Assembly: GCA_948330435.1 (NCBI GenBank)
Contig: CAOJBY010000033.1
Span: forward strand, 1-35,589
DNA from: an uncultured Lachnoclostridium sp.
GTDB lineage: Bacteria; Bacillota; Clostridia; Lachnospirales; Lachnospiraceae
DNA length: 35,589 bases
Direction of reading: 5' to 3'
Both the position numbers and the translations under genes were made by a program. Below are positions 7,682 through 15,927 of this stretch, in pieces. How positions within the stretch are numbered: the first letter of the stretch is position 1; each line of letters begins with the position of its first letter. Below the pieces are notes generated by a model. The model saw only the letters and a list, made by a program, of their open reading frames with translations, did no database searches and had not been told where the DNA came from.

Positions 7682-8890
7682 ATGCTGATAGTGAAAAAAT
7701 TTGGTGGCACCTCCGTAGGCGACAAGGAGAGAATTTTTAATGTGGCCAGACGGTGTGCCGAGGAGTACAGAAAGGGAAACGACATTATTGTAGTACTTTC
7801 CGCTATGGGGAAATCCACAGATGATCTGATTGCCCTGGCACAGACCATCAATCCCAATCCCCCGAAAAGGGAACTGGATATGCTGCTTACTACAGGCGAG
7901 CAGATGTCCACTGCACTGATGGCCATGGCTTTTGATACCATGGATGTGCCGGCCGTATCTCTCAACGCATTTCAGGTAGCCATGCATACCACCCGTACTC
8001 ACGGAAATGCCAGGCTAAAGCGTATTGATACGGATCGGATTATGCACGAGCTGGAGCATCGGAGAATCGTCATTGTGACGGGCTTCCAGGGAGTGAACAA
8101 ATACGACAATTATACTACCCTGGGCCGGGGCGGTTCCGATACCACAGCAGTAGCCCTTGCGGCAGTCCTGCATGCGGATGCCTGCGAGATCTACACGGAT
8201 GTGGACGGCGTTTACACCGCAGATCCCAGATATGTGCCCAAGGCTCGGAAGCTGGAGGAGATCACCTATGACGAGATGCTTGATCTGGCGACTCTGGGAG
8301 CAGGTGTACTTCATAACCGGTCAGTGGAAATGGCAAAAAAATACGGCGTACAGCTTGTGGTACGTTCCAGTCTGAATGATCACGAAGGGACAATTGTTAA
8401 GGAGGAGACAAACGTGGAGAGAATGTTAATCAGTGGAGTGGCACTGGATAAAAATACAGCCAGAATTTCGGTAATTGGATTAAAGGATCAACCGGGTATG
8501 GCATTTAAGCTGTTTAATATGCTGGCAAAGGAAAATATCAATGTGGACGTAATCCTGCAGTCCATCGGACGTGAGAACAGCAAAGACATTTCCTTTACTG
8601 TATCCAGGGACGAGGCAGATACGGCAGTAAAGATTCTGGAGGCTAATTTAAACCGTGTCGGCGGCAAAAGCATTTCCTGCAACAAGGAAGTGGCAAAGGT
8701 ATCCATCGTTGGTGCGGGCATGATGTCCAATCCGGGTGTGGCGGCAAAGATGTTCGAGGCTCTTTACAATCAGAATATCAACATCAACATGATCTCCACC
8801 TCTGAGATTCGTGTAACTGTTCTGATTCATGAAAGAGATGCGGAGCGTGCGGCCAATGCGGTTCATGATGCGTTTGGGTTGGAGGAATAA
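7682..8890 (+). CDS. lysC: Aspartate kinase
   Basis: 402 residues; phosphorylates aspartate, the first step to lysine, threonine and methionine. The N-terminal kinase domain has KKFGGTSVG (about 5-13), TTGEQMSTALMA and GRGGSDTTAVALA. Two C-terminal ACT domains (about 260-400; ISVIGLKDQPGMAFKLF and VSIVGAGMMSNPGVAAKMF) provide allosteric inhibition. This is the monofunctional Bacillus-like class. GGAG about 8 nt upstream decides the ATG. It is the last gene of the operon; a hairpin shared with the convergent deoR gene follows. Confidence 0.96.
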   Translation: MLIVKKFGGTSVGDKERIFNVARRCAEEYRKGNDIIVVLSAMGKSTDDLIALAQTINPNPPKRELDMLLTTGEQMSTALMAMAFDTMDVPAVSLNAFQVAMHTTRTHGNARLKRIDTDRIMHELEHRRIVIVTGFQGVNKYDNYTTLGRGGSDTTAVALAAVLHADACEIYTDVDGVYTADPRYVPKARKLEEITYDEMLDLATLGAGVLHNRSVEMAKKYGVQLVVRSSLNDHEGTIVKEETNVERMLISGVALDKNTARISVIGLKDQPGMAFKLFNMLAKENINVDVILQSIGRENSKDISFTVSRDEADTAVKILEANLNRVGGKSISCNKEVAKVSIVGAGMMSNPGVAAKMFEALYNQNININMISTSEIRVTVLIHERDAERAANAVHDAFGLEE

Positions 8891-8901
8891 CATGTAAAAA
8901 A

Positions 8902-8944
8902 GGAAACAGGGGGCTGTCTTATTTAGAGACAGCCCCTTGTTTCC
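8902..8944. terminator. Shared convergent terminator between lysC and the DeoR gene
   Basis: 18-bp stem with one mismatch: arms 8902-8919 and 8927-8944, loop 8920-8926. On the minus strand the stem is followed by a run of six T residues (plus-strand 8896-8901 region), a good terminator for the DeoR gene. On the plus strand only a weak T-rich end is present. The last codons of the DeoR gene lie inside the stem. Confidence 0.75.
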
Positions 8945-9686
8945 CGGCAGGAATATACTGAATTCCCTTTTCCTGAAAGTAGATACGTGCATCTTCCGGA
9001 ATTGGGTCGTTGCTGATAACGGCGGCAGGCAGTTTGGATGGGAATAATGCGATGGTGGATAACTGGGAAAACTTAGTGTTGTCAGCGAGGACGTATGTTT
9101 TGCTGGCACTTTCCGCCATGGATTGGACTGCTTCCGCCCGTGATATGTTAGAGTTCAGGAAACCTCTGGAGGGACTGAAGCCGCTGAGACCTACAAAAAA
9201 TTTATCAACATAAATCTGTGATACACATAACTTTACAAAAGGTCCTACAAGAACCTCCGCATCGGAATGATAATCACCGCCCAACAGTATAACACTGGTG
9301 TTGGAAGTGGAAATATAGCGTGCGATAAAAGTAGAATTTGTGATGATAGTTAGGTCTTTTTTCTTTTCTGCCACCAGAGAAGCAAAGAGAGCACAGGTAG
9401 AGCCGGACTCTATCATAATTGTCTCTCCGTCACAGACAAGCTGGCTGGCAGCCTGGGCAATTGCCTGTTTTGCTTCATAGTTAAAAGCCATTCGGTATGT
9501 AATATTGTCAGAAGATACTCTGGATGCATATCCGTGCTGGCGTTTTAAAAGTCCCTGGCTTTCCAGATATTCCAAATCTTTTCTTATGGTTGAAGGAGAG
9601 ATGTTGAATCTGTTTGCAAGAGTTGTTACATCCAATCTTTCATTGGTTTCTAAAAGTTCAATAATCTTCAAATGTCTTTGGAGCAT
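8919..9686 (-). CDS. DeoR family transcriptional regulator
   Basis: 255 residues starting at MLQRH. The ATG at 9684-9686 has GAGGTGG about 6 nt upstream, whereas a longer in-frame start at 9722 has none. The N-terminal HTH (about 18-55: LDVTTLANRFNISPSTIRKDLEYLESQGLL) is the classic DeoR helix. The C-terminal sugar-phosphate sensor domain has ESGSTCALFAS and TNSTFIARYIS. It follows the FGGY kinase gene by 40 nt on the same strand. It is probably the local repressor of both divergent transcripts, relieved by a phosphorylated sugar intermediate. Confidence 0.92.
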   Translation of the reverse strand: MLQRHLKIIELLETNERLDVTTLANRFNISPSTIRKDLEYLESQGLLKRQHGYASRVSSDNITYRMAFNYEAKQAIAQAASQLVCDGETIMIESGSTCALFASLVAEKKKDLTIITNSTFIARYISTSNTSVILLGGDYHSDAEVLVGPFVKLCVSQIYVDKFFVGLSGFSPSRGFLNSNISRAEAVQSMAESASKTYVLADNTKFSQLSTIALFPSKLPAAVISNDPIPEDARIYFQEKGIQYIPAGKQGAVSK

Positions 9687-9726
9687 AATGCCACCTCTTT
9701 TATTTTCATAATTTTTCAACAATTGT

Positions 9727-11205
9727 TTAGTTCTTCAGGACTCCATTTTGAATTAAGTTCCGAAGTTCCCGGTATTGCCGATATTTCTTGTTATAGTAAT
9801 CTGATTCGGAAGAACGGGGATTTTTGACGCCACAGATGGGATTTGTGCTCTGCACGGCATCTTGAAGCGTATTAAAATAGCCTAAAGCAGTGGCACAGAG
9901 TGCAAACAGGCCGGAGATGCCCGTGTTCTTGCTGCTGCTTATCCACAGAGGGAGCCCCAGTATATTACTGCGTAGTTGGAGCCAGTCATCAAATTGTGCA
10001 CCACCACCGGAAACAATAATGCGTTTACAGTCCATATCACAATCATGCAGCAATTCCAGGTTGAATTTCATCTCGAAAGCAACGCCCTCCAGGACAGAAA
10101 GAATCAGATCATAAGGAGAAGCCTGGTCAGTCAGTCCCCAGAAGCTTCCGGAAAGAGGGGTGAGAGAAAATGGGGTTCCGGAGCCGTTAATAAGCGGAAA
10201 AAACAGGATGTCATTTTTCTGGGTTATGGCTTGGCCAATATGTCTTTCGCAGACTTCAAAAGAGAAATCCTTTGATGAGGAGAACAGAAGCTGTTCTACC
10301 CAGGTAAGAGACTTTCCGCCGCTGGGGAGTTGGGCTGAAGTGAGATAATTGGGGGTGTCAAAATACTGCTCACAGTAAAAGCCATATTGATAGGTGTGTT
10401 CTGTGAGCGTGGGTTTTGGAAGAATGAGGTTCAAACTGTCAGAAGTGCCCATGCCATAGACTGCATCACCAGGAGAATATACACCTGCACCAATGGTGGC
10501 AAAGGGCTGATCGTGTCCGCCCACAATAAGTCTGGGTGGAGTTGAGCAGTGATAACGCTTACAAAGATCGGGCGACAGATGACCGGCAATGGTTCCGGCA
10601 CTTCGAACAGGGGGAAGCTTTTCGGAGGGCATTCCCGTTGCTTCCAGAGCGTCAGGCCATTGTTCCTTTGCATGGTAATCCATCCAGTTTGAAGCGACGG
10701 CAAAGGATTTGGATATAAAGGGAGAAGCACCAAGACGAACTAAAATGTAATCCGCCATAAAAAGAAAATAAGAAGTATTGTCTATGAGCCGCTTCTCATG
10801 ATCTCTCATCCAACAAAATTTGGCCAAAGGTGAGACTGTATGCAAACGGTGTCCGGTGTGGCTGTAAATCTGTTGTTCACCTAAAAGGCTATTCAGCTTT
10901 TCAACCTGAGGCCTGGCCCGTGTGTCAAAATACAGGATTCCAGGAGCAAGAGCAGTTCCGCTTTCGTCGGTACAAATAAGGGTCTCGCCGAAAGAGGAGA
11001 CAGTAATTCCGTCAATAGAATCAAATTGTGAGAAAAGCCTCTGAAGTTCTAGGTCGATGGCCCGGAAAATAAGTTCGCTGTCAAGCCTGTTGTCGGGAAG
11101 CTGGGCATTGTGTGAAAAAGCGGATTCGGATAAAACCTGACCATTGGATTCAATGGTAGAGATTTTACACCTTGTAGTACCAATATCAATACAAATAACG
11201 CTCAT
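9727..11205 (-). CDS. FGGY family carbohydrate kinase
   Basis: 492 residues; ATP-dependent kinase of the xylulokinase/gluconokinase/LsrK superfamily. The N-terminal phosphate-binding motif is IDIGTTRCKI (about 6-15). The central catalytic region is GGHDQPFATIGAG, with Asp as likely base, and the C-terminal adenosine motif is IIVSGGGAQFDDWLQLRSNILG. Substrate cannot be read from the sequence. It is divergent from an aldolase and a sugar ABC importer, so it probably phosphorylates the imported sugar. AAGGAAA precedes the ATG. Its start codon overlaps a CTCATTTGAG motif that recurs inverted near the divergent promoter. Confidence 0.92.
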   Translation of the reverse strand: MSVICIDIGTTRCKISTIESNGQVLSESAFSHNAQLPDNRLDSELIFRAIDLELQRLFSQFDSIDGITVSSFGETLICTDESGTALAPGILYFDTRARPQVEKLNSLLGEQQIYSHTGHRLHTVSPLAKFCWMRDHEKRLIDNTSYFLFMADYILVRLGASPFISKSFAVASNWMDYHAKEQWPDALEATGMPSEKLPPVRSAGTIAGHLSPDLCKRYHCSTPPRLIVGGHDQPFATIGAGVYSPGDAVYGMGTSDSLNLILPKPTLTEHTYQYGFYCEQYFDTPNYLTSAQLPSGGKSLTWVEQLLFSSSKDFSFEVCERHIGQAITQKNDILFFPLINGSGTPFSLTPLSGSFWGLTDQASPYDLILSVLEGVAFEMKFNLELLHDCDMDCKRIIVSGGGAQFDDWLQLRSNILGLPLWISSSKNTGISGLFALCATALGYFNTLQDAVQSTNPICGVKNPRSSESDYYNKKYRQYRELRNLIQNGVLKN

Positions 11206-11210
11206 TTGAG
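11201..11210. promoter_or_regulatory. Candidate regulator half-site at the kinase start
   Basis: CTCATTTGAG at 11201-11210 spans the kinase start codon. Its exact reverse complement CTCAAATGAG lies at 11347-11356, just upstream of the aldolase promoter. The pair brackets the divergent control region, as expected for operators of the local DeoR protein. Binding is inferred. Confidence 0.4.
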
Positions 11211-11246
11211 AGTTTTCCTTTCGATTTTTCTACTTTTTATAGATTT

Positions 11247-11275
11247 ATTATATATTTTAGGAGGAAATAAATCAA
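11247..11275 (-). promoter_or_regulatory. Promoter of the kinase-deoR transcript
   Basis: Read on the minus strand: TTGATT (11275-11270), 17-nt spacer, TATAAT (11252-11247), about 40 nt from the kinase ATG. Confidence 0.65.
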
Positions 11276-11329
11276 TAGAAGAATATAAAAATGTTATTTT
11301 TCATATTTGAAAAGCTATAAAAATACCAT

Positions 11330-11366
11330 ATGAGATAAAATATATGCTCAAATGAGAAAAAATATA
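11330..11366 (+). promoter_or_regulatory. Direct repeat upstream of the aldolase promoter (candidate operator)
   Basis: ATGAGATAAAATATA (11330-11344) and ATGAGAAAAAATATA (11352-11366) match at 14 of 15 positions, two helical turns apart (22 nt). The second copy abuts the -35 box at 11367. This would be a natural site for DeoR repression. Confidence 0.5.
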
Positions 11367-11395
11367 TTGACAAATAAGAGTTGAAGATGTATCAT
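11367..11395 (+). promoter_or_regulatory. Promoter of the aldolase-ABC operon
   Basis: TTGACA (11367-11372), 17-nt spacer, TATCAT (11390-11395), 35 nt before the aldolase ATG. The -35 box is a perfect match. Confidence 0.75.
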
Positions 11396-11429
11396 AAAGA
11401 AAAACACAGGAAAGGAGATATAAGATATT

Positions 11430-12302
11430 ATGCTGGTACCAATGAAACCGCTCCTGGATGAGGCAGAGAAAAAAGGCTATGCGGTTGGAGCATTCAATGC
11501 TGCAACAATAGAAACAATGGAAGCCGTTGTAGAAGCGGCAGAAGAGCTGGATGTACCAATTATTTTTAACCACGCAGAGTGTGTAGAGAAGTTCACCCCT
11601 ATTAAGGAGGTTGCTCCAAAACTCATTGCCATTGCAAAAGCGGCTCGAGTGCCTGTTGCGGTTAACTTGGATCATGGATTGGATTTCGAATATATCATGT
11701 CGGCAATTAGACTTGGTTTTACTTCCGTAATGGCAGATTTTTCACTTTTGGAATATGAGGACAATGTGAAAAATGTAAAACGAGTGGTAGATATTTGCAA
11801 GGCATGCGGAATTTCGACAGAGGGCTTGCTGGGAGTGATGCCAAGTAATGTAGTGGGTCAGGAACAGAAAGTTTTAGAGGGCATGAGAATCCGTGATTTC
11901 TTTACAAAGCCGGAGGAAGCAAAAGATTTTACGGAACGAACGGGATTGGACGCTCTTGCCATTTCCTTTGGAACTGTTCATGGGCTCTATATCAAAGACG
12001 CAGAGTTGGATATAGACCTGCTGGAACAGATCCGCAGTTCAGTAAGCTGCAACCTTGTGATGCATGGTGGCTCCGGTGTGGAGCCGGGGGAGATAAAAAA
12101 GGCGATCGATCATGGCATTAGTAAAATCAATTATTATACCTATATGTCAAATGCGGGTGTGGCGGCAATGCAGAAAGTAATGGAAGACTCCGAGATTCCG
12201 CCCTATGTGCATGAATTGTCTTATTATTCCAAAAATGCAATGCGGGAAAATGCAAAAAAAGCGATGATGCTTTTTAATAATGGTTACAAAAGGGAAAGAT
12301 AA
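11430..12302 (+). CDS. Class II (zinc) ketose-bisphosphate aldolase family protein
   Basis: 290 residues of the FbaA/GatY/KbaY family. The expected zinc ligands are His82 (NLDHG), His184 (FGTVHG) and His212 (VMHGGSG), with Asp81 as the likely catalytic acid/base. Other segments differ from true fructose- or tagatose-bisphosphate aldolases. The usual E-x-E-L-G loop reads EGLLGVM (131-137), and the phosphate-binding N-x-D/A-T segment reads INYYTYMS (233-240). A substrate other than fructose bisphosphate is therefore likely. AGGAGA precedes the ATG. It heads the importer operon, 30 nt before the binding-protein gene. Confidence 0.88.
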   Translation: MLVPMKPLLDEAEKKGYAVGAFNAATIETMEAVVEAAEELDVPIIFNHAECVEKFTPIKEVAPKLIAIAKAARVPVAVNLDHGLDFEYIMSAIRLGFTSVMADFSLLEYEDNVKNVKRVVDICKACGISTEGLLGVMPSNVVGQEQKVLEGMRIRDFFTKPEEAKDFTERTGLDALAISFGTVHGLYIKDAELDIDLLEQIRSSVSCNLVMHGGSGVEPGEIKKAIDHGISKINYYTYMSNAGVAAMQKVMEDSEIPPYVHELSYYSKNAMRENAKKAMMLFNNGYKRER

Positions 12303-12332
12303 ATTTATAAAACGTAAATAAGGAGGATTCTG

Positions 12333-13346
12333 ATGTACAAAAAGATTATGGGGTTTGCAGTAAGTGTGATTCTGGGGGTTACTCTTTTGGCAGGCTGCAA
12401 AAAGCCTGAAGCGGAAGTGCCCAGAGAAGAGGCGGAGATCAATGAAGAAACACAAAGCAACGAAACGGAAGCAGACAATAAGAAGCCTAAACTGGTTTAT
12501 ATAGCCGGAGATATGTCAAATGAGTCCCAGGTATTTGCTTCAAAAATGTTTGCGGAGCATGCGGAAGAATATGGATTTGAGGTTTCCACTTTGGACGGAC
12601 GGGGGGATCCCCAGGTGCAGGCTCAGGTTGTAGGAAATGCGGTTGCACAGGGAGCGGATGTTATTTGCATTAATCCCAATGATGCAAGAGGAATTGTTCC
12701 AAGCCTGGAGGCGGCTAAAAAGGAAGGAGTCATTGTGGGGATCTACGGATCGGAGATTATGAGTGACAACCCAGATGCGGCAAGGGATTTCTATGTTACA
12801 CAGGACGATATTCAGGGGGGAAAGAGTGCTGTTGAAGTAATTTTAGAGAAATATCCGGATGGGTGTAATGTGGTAGAGGTAGAAGGGCAGGCAGGCCACG
12901 ATGCTGCCATTAAGCGTCATAGTGGGTTTGAAGAGAATCTGGAGGGTACAGGAATCAACCTTTTGGCATCTATGGCTCCCACCCAATGGGCAACGGCAGA
13001 GGCTTTGTCGATTACGGAGGATATGATTATAAAATATGGGGATGATATAGATGCAATTTTCTGTCACTGGGATAATGGAGCAACCGGCTGTATCGAAGCA
13101 TTAAAAGCTGCTAATATGGATGACGTGATTGTGATTGGAATTGACGGCTGTCAGGCGGGCTATAATCAGGTAAAGGCCGGCGATCAGTTTGCCACTATCA
13201 GTCTTGATGCTGATAAGCTGGTAAGAGGCTGCATGGATACGGCTCGTAAGATTTTGGATGGAGAGGAATATTCTGTAGAAAATCTGATTGGATTTGATCT
13301 GATTACGCAGGACAATATAGATGAGTTCCCGGTTCCTGAATGGTAA
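12333..13346 (+). CDS. Sugar ABC transporter substrate-binding lipoprotein
   Basis: 337 residues. The signal peptide ends in a lipobox LLAGC with lipidated Cys22, followed by a Glu-rich linker. The mature part (from about 50) is a periplasmic-binding-protein type I fold like RbsB: KLVYIAGDMSNESQVFASKMFAEHAEEYGFEV, the NAVAQGADVICINPNDARGIVPSLEAAKKEGVIV hinge region, and a late VIVIGIDGCQAGYNQVKAGDQFATI. It captures a sugar outside the membrane for the downstream ATPase and permeases. GGAGG precedes the ATG. Hairpins between this gene and the next may set a higher mRNA level for the binding protein. Confidence 0.93.
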   Translation: MYKKIMGFAVSVILGVTLLAGCKKPEAEVPREEAEINEETQSNETEADNKKPKLVYIAGDMSNESQVFASKMFAEHAEEYGFEVSTLDGRGDPQVQAQVVGNAVAQGADVICINPNDARGIVPSLEAAKKEGVIVGIYGSEIMSDNPDAARDFYVTQDDIQGGKSAVEVILEKYPDGCNVVEVEGQAGHDAAIKRHSGFEENLEGTGINLLASMAPTQWATAEALSITEDMIIKYGDDIDAIFCHWDNGATGCIEALKAANMDDVIVIGIDGCQAGYNQVKAGDQFATISLDADKLVRGCMDTARKILDGEEYSVENLIGFDLITQDNIDEFPVPEW

Positions 13347-13360
13347 AGGGAAAGTGTGAA

Positions 13361-13410
13361 AAGGCTCGTGCCGGCTTTGAGCCGATGCGGGCCTTGCCTG
13401 CTATTCAGGC
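13361..13410 (+). other. Intergenic hairpins between binding-protein and ATPase genes
   Basis: A two-part hairpin at 13361-13395 has an outer stem AAGGCTCG/CGGGCCTT with one G-T pair and an inner stem CGGCT-TTG-AGCCG. It is followed by GCCTG-CTATT-CAGGC (13396-13410). There is no T tract. In many ABC operons such structures protect the upstream mRNA and lower downstream expression; that role is inferred here. Confidence 0.55.
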
Positions 13411-13432
13411 ATAAAGGAATATTGTAATCATT

Positions 13433-14935
13433 ATGAAAGGCATGAAAACAATTATGAATGAAAGAGATTCTACATTTATTTTACAAGTGGAAAATGTCTG
13501 CAAATCCTTTCCCGGAGTAAAGGCATTGGACAAGGTTACGATTCAGGTGCAGCGAGGGGTTGTTCATGGGATTGTGGGAGAGAATGGTGCGGGAAAGTCT
13601 ACCTTAATGAAGATTTTGTCCGGTGTTTATACGAAAGATGAAGGTGAAATTATATTTGATGGGGAGATTGTAGAGCATACAACACCCATTCAGTCACTTG
13701 CCAGGGGACTTAGTATTATTTATCAGGAATTTAATCTGGTAAATACCATGAGTGTGGGTGAAAATATCTTTCTGGGGCGTTTTAAAGAAGTGAAGGGAAT
13801 GAAGGGTACTCACGAAAAAGCGAAAAAACTTTTGGAGCAGATAGGCTGTTCCATTGACACGCATACTATGGTTTCGGAACTCAGTGTTTCACAGAAGCAG
13901 ATGGTAGAGATTGCAAAGGCCCTCTCTTTCCACTCTAAGCTGATTATTATGGATGAGCCCAGCAGCAGCCTTACCAATGATGAATTGAAAGGGCTTTATA
14001 AAATAATTAATGATTTGAAAAAAGAAGGAATTTCAATTATCTACATTAGCCATAAATTGGATGAAATTTTTGAACTTTGTGATACTGTGACAATTATGCG
14101 GGATGGCAGTGTGGTGGATACGAAGCCCATTGCAGAACTTGAAAGAGAAGAAATGATTACAAAAATGGTGGGCCGAACTATTGAAAAAGAATATCCGGAA
14201 CGGCCTGACTGTGTGGGGGAAAAGATTTTTGAGATACAAAACTTAAATACAAAAAAACTGCACGATATTCACTTCTCTCTTCACAGAGGTGAAATTCTTG
14301 GTCTGGTAGGCCTGGTAGGAGCAGGCAGAACAGAAATTATCCGGGCGATTTTCGGGGCAGATAAAGTAAAAGGGCATGAGATTTGGATGTCTGAAAAACC
14401 GACTAAAATACGAGATCCAAGGGACGCTATTGCTGCCGGAATCGCACTGGTGCCAGAGGATCGCAAGCTTCAGGGTTTGATTCTTTCTCAGAGTGTTGAA
14501 ACGAACATTGTCTTAGCTGTTTTGAAGAAATATGTAAAATTCGGATTTCTGGATAAGTCAGTAAAGAAGCAAATTGCAGAAAAGCATGTGGAGGCACTTA
14601 CAATCAAAACACCCGGCATAAAAACGAAAGTCATCAATCTGTCTGGAGGAAATCAGCAGAAATGTATTGTGGGAAGATGGATGGAAACGAAACCAGAGAT
14701 ATTGATTATGGATGAGCCCACCCGGGGTATTGACGTAGGAGCAAAATACGAGATTTATCTGTTGATGAAAAAAATAGTGGAAAGTGGCAGTTCAATAATT
14801 CTCATCTCCTCAGAACTGCCGGAGGTTTTGAATATGAGTAATCGAATTCTTACCATTTGTGACGGAAAGATATCCGGGGAGTTCAACCCGGAAGAAGTTA
14901 GTGTACAATCTATTATGGAACGAGTACTGGGATAA
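13433..14935 (+). CDS. Sugar ABC transporter ATP-binding protein (tandem RbsA-like)
   Basis: 500 residues with two ABC domains, as in RbsA/MglA/XylG. The first has Walker A GENGAGKST (about 49-57), signature LSVSQKQMVEIAKA and Walker B LIIMDEPSSSL. The second has the degenerate Walker A typical of the family (GLVGAGRTE), signature LSGGNQQKCIVGRW and Walker B ILIMDEPTRGID. It powers uptake with the two permeases that follow. The start is uncertain: ATG 13433 and 13454 both have AAAGG-type sites about 13-15 nt away. The conserved region begins only around residue 15. Confidence 0.94.
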   Translation: MKGMKTIMNERDSTFILQVENVCKSFPGVKALDKVTIQVQRGVVHGIVGENGAGKSTLMKILSGVYTKDEGEIIFDGEIVEHTTPIQSLARGLSIIYQEFNLVNTMSVGENIFLGRFKEVKGMKGTHEKAKKLLEQIGCSIDTHTMVSELSVSQKQMVEIAKALSFHSKLIIMDEPSSSLTNDELKGLYKIINDLKKEGISIIYISHKLDEIFELCDTVTIMRDGSVVDTKPIAELEREEMITKMVGRTIEKEYPERPDCVGEKIFEIQNLNTKKLHDIHFSLHRGEILGLVGLVGAGRTEIIRAIFGADKVKGHEIWMSEKPTKIRDPRDAIAAGIALVPEDRKLQGLILSQSVETNIVLAVLKKYVKFGFLDKSVKKQIAEKHVEALTIKTPGIKTKVINLSGGNQQKCIVGRWMETKPEILIMDEPTRGIDVGAKYEIYLLMKKIVESGSSIILISSELPEVLNMSNRILTICDGKISGEFNPEEVSVQSIMERVLG

Positions 14936-14946
14936 GGGGGAACAGA

Positions 14947-15927
14947 ATGCAGATGACAGAAAAAACGGGTAAGATAAAAAGTTTTTTGCACAACTACCTT
15001 GTTATGGTTTCCATTGCACTTCTTGTTGTAGTTACGATTATTGTGGAACCTAAATTTTTATCAGTACCCAACTTGATTAATATTGTGAGACAATTTGGTC
15101 CTTTAAGCTTTTTTGCCCTTGGCATGACCTTTGTGATCATGGGCGGCTTTATTGATCTGTCTATTTCTGGTGTCATTTCTCTGGTCGTAGTGGTTACATA
15201 TCTGTTGATAGAACCTCTGGGGCAATGGGGAGCAATTGGAATCGGGCTATTGACAGGTGCTTTTGCCGGCTATTTGAATAGTGTGTTAGTCCTCTCCTGT
15301 GGTGCACTTACCAGTGCAAAGGCATTATTTATTACCTATGGAATGAGTACGGTTTACGGAGCGATCGCATTGGTTCTGACGGCGGGGAAAACGGGTCATT
15401 TATCCTGGCTTGAAAGGGATGCTTCGATTTTTTCACTGCTTGCCCAGGGCGGCTTTGGAGAATTATTTTCTTTTTCATTTTTGCTTTTTGTACTTTGCCT
15501 TGTGCTGCTCTATATTTTTCAATCGAAAACTTATTGGGGGCAGACGATCTATTTTACTGGCGGCAATAAAGAAGCGGCCCGGCTGTCAGGCGTTCCCATT
15601 TACAAAAGTATTCGCATTATCTATATGATTTCAGGATTGATGGCAGCAGTGGGAGCAGTTGTTCTTTTGTCACGGGTAACAACAGCTTCACCGGTGGTGG
15701 GGAAAGGGTATGATACGAATGCGGTTCTTTCGGTTGTGGTAGGAGGAACACGCCTGAAAGGCGGACAGGGAAGCGTTCTGCGGACTGTTCTGGGCGTACT
15801 GCTGATTACATTACTATCAAATTGTTTGAATCTATTAGGTCTTACTCCTTATATGCAGACAGTATTTCGTGGGGTGATCCTGGTTGCGGCTATTTGGATT
15901 GACAATAGAAATGAGGAGGGAAATTAA
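14947..15927 (+). CDS. Sugar ABC transporter permease (RbsC-like), first
   Basis: 326 residues, about eight to ten membrane segments. The RbsC-family motifs are FALGMTFVIMGGFIDLSISGVISL near 56-80 and the EAA-like loop GNKEAARLSGVPIYKSIRIIYMISGLMAAVGAVVLLSR. A late VVVGGTRLKGGQGSV is also present. AAGGGGGA lies just before the ATG, 11 nt after the ATPase stop. It overlaps the second permease by one base (TAATG). The two permeases probably form a heterodimer. Confidence 0.93.
   Translation: MQMTEKTGKIKSFLHNYLVMVSIALLVVVTIIVEPKFLSVPNLINIVRQFGPLSFFALGMTFVIMGGFIDLSISGVISLVVVVTYLLIEPLGQWGAIGIGLLTGAFAGYLNSVLVLSCGALTSAKALFITYGMSTVYGAIALVLTAGKTGHLSWLERDASIFSLLAQGGFGELFSFSFLLFVLCLVLLYIFQSKTYWGQTIYFTGGNKEAARLSGVPIYKSIRIIYMISGLMAAVGAVVLLSRVTTASPVVGKGYDTNAVLSVVVGGTRLKGGQGSVLRTVLGVLLITLLSNCLNLLGLTPYMQTVFRGVILVAAIWIDNRNEEGN

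Noticed and set aside
13361..13420. Hairpin region after the binding-protein gene as a third copy of the ispD-type repeat
   Set aside because: Only a GGCATAAAGG-like stretch matches, on the opposite strand; too short to call.
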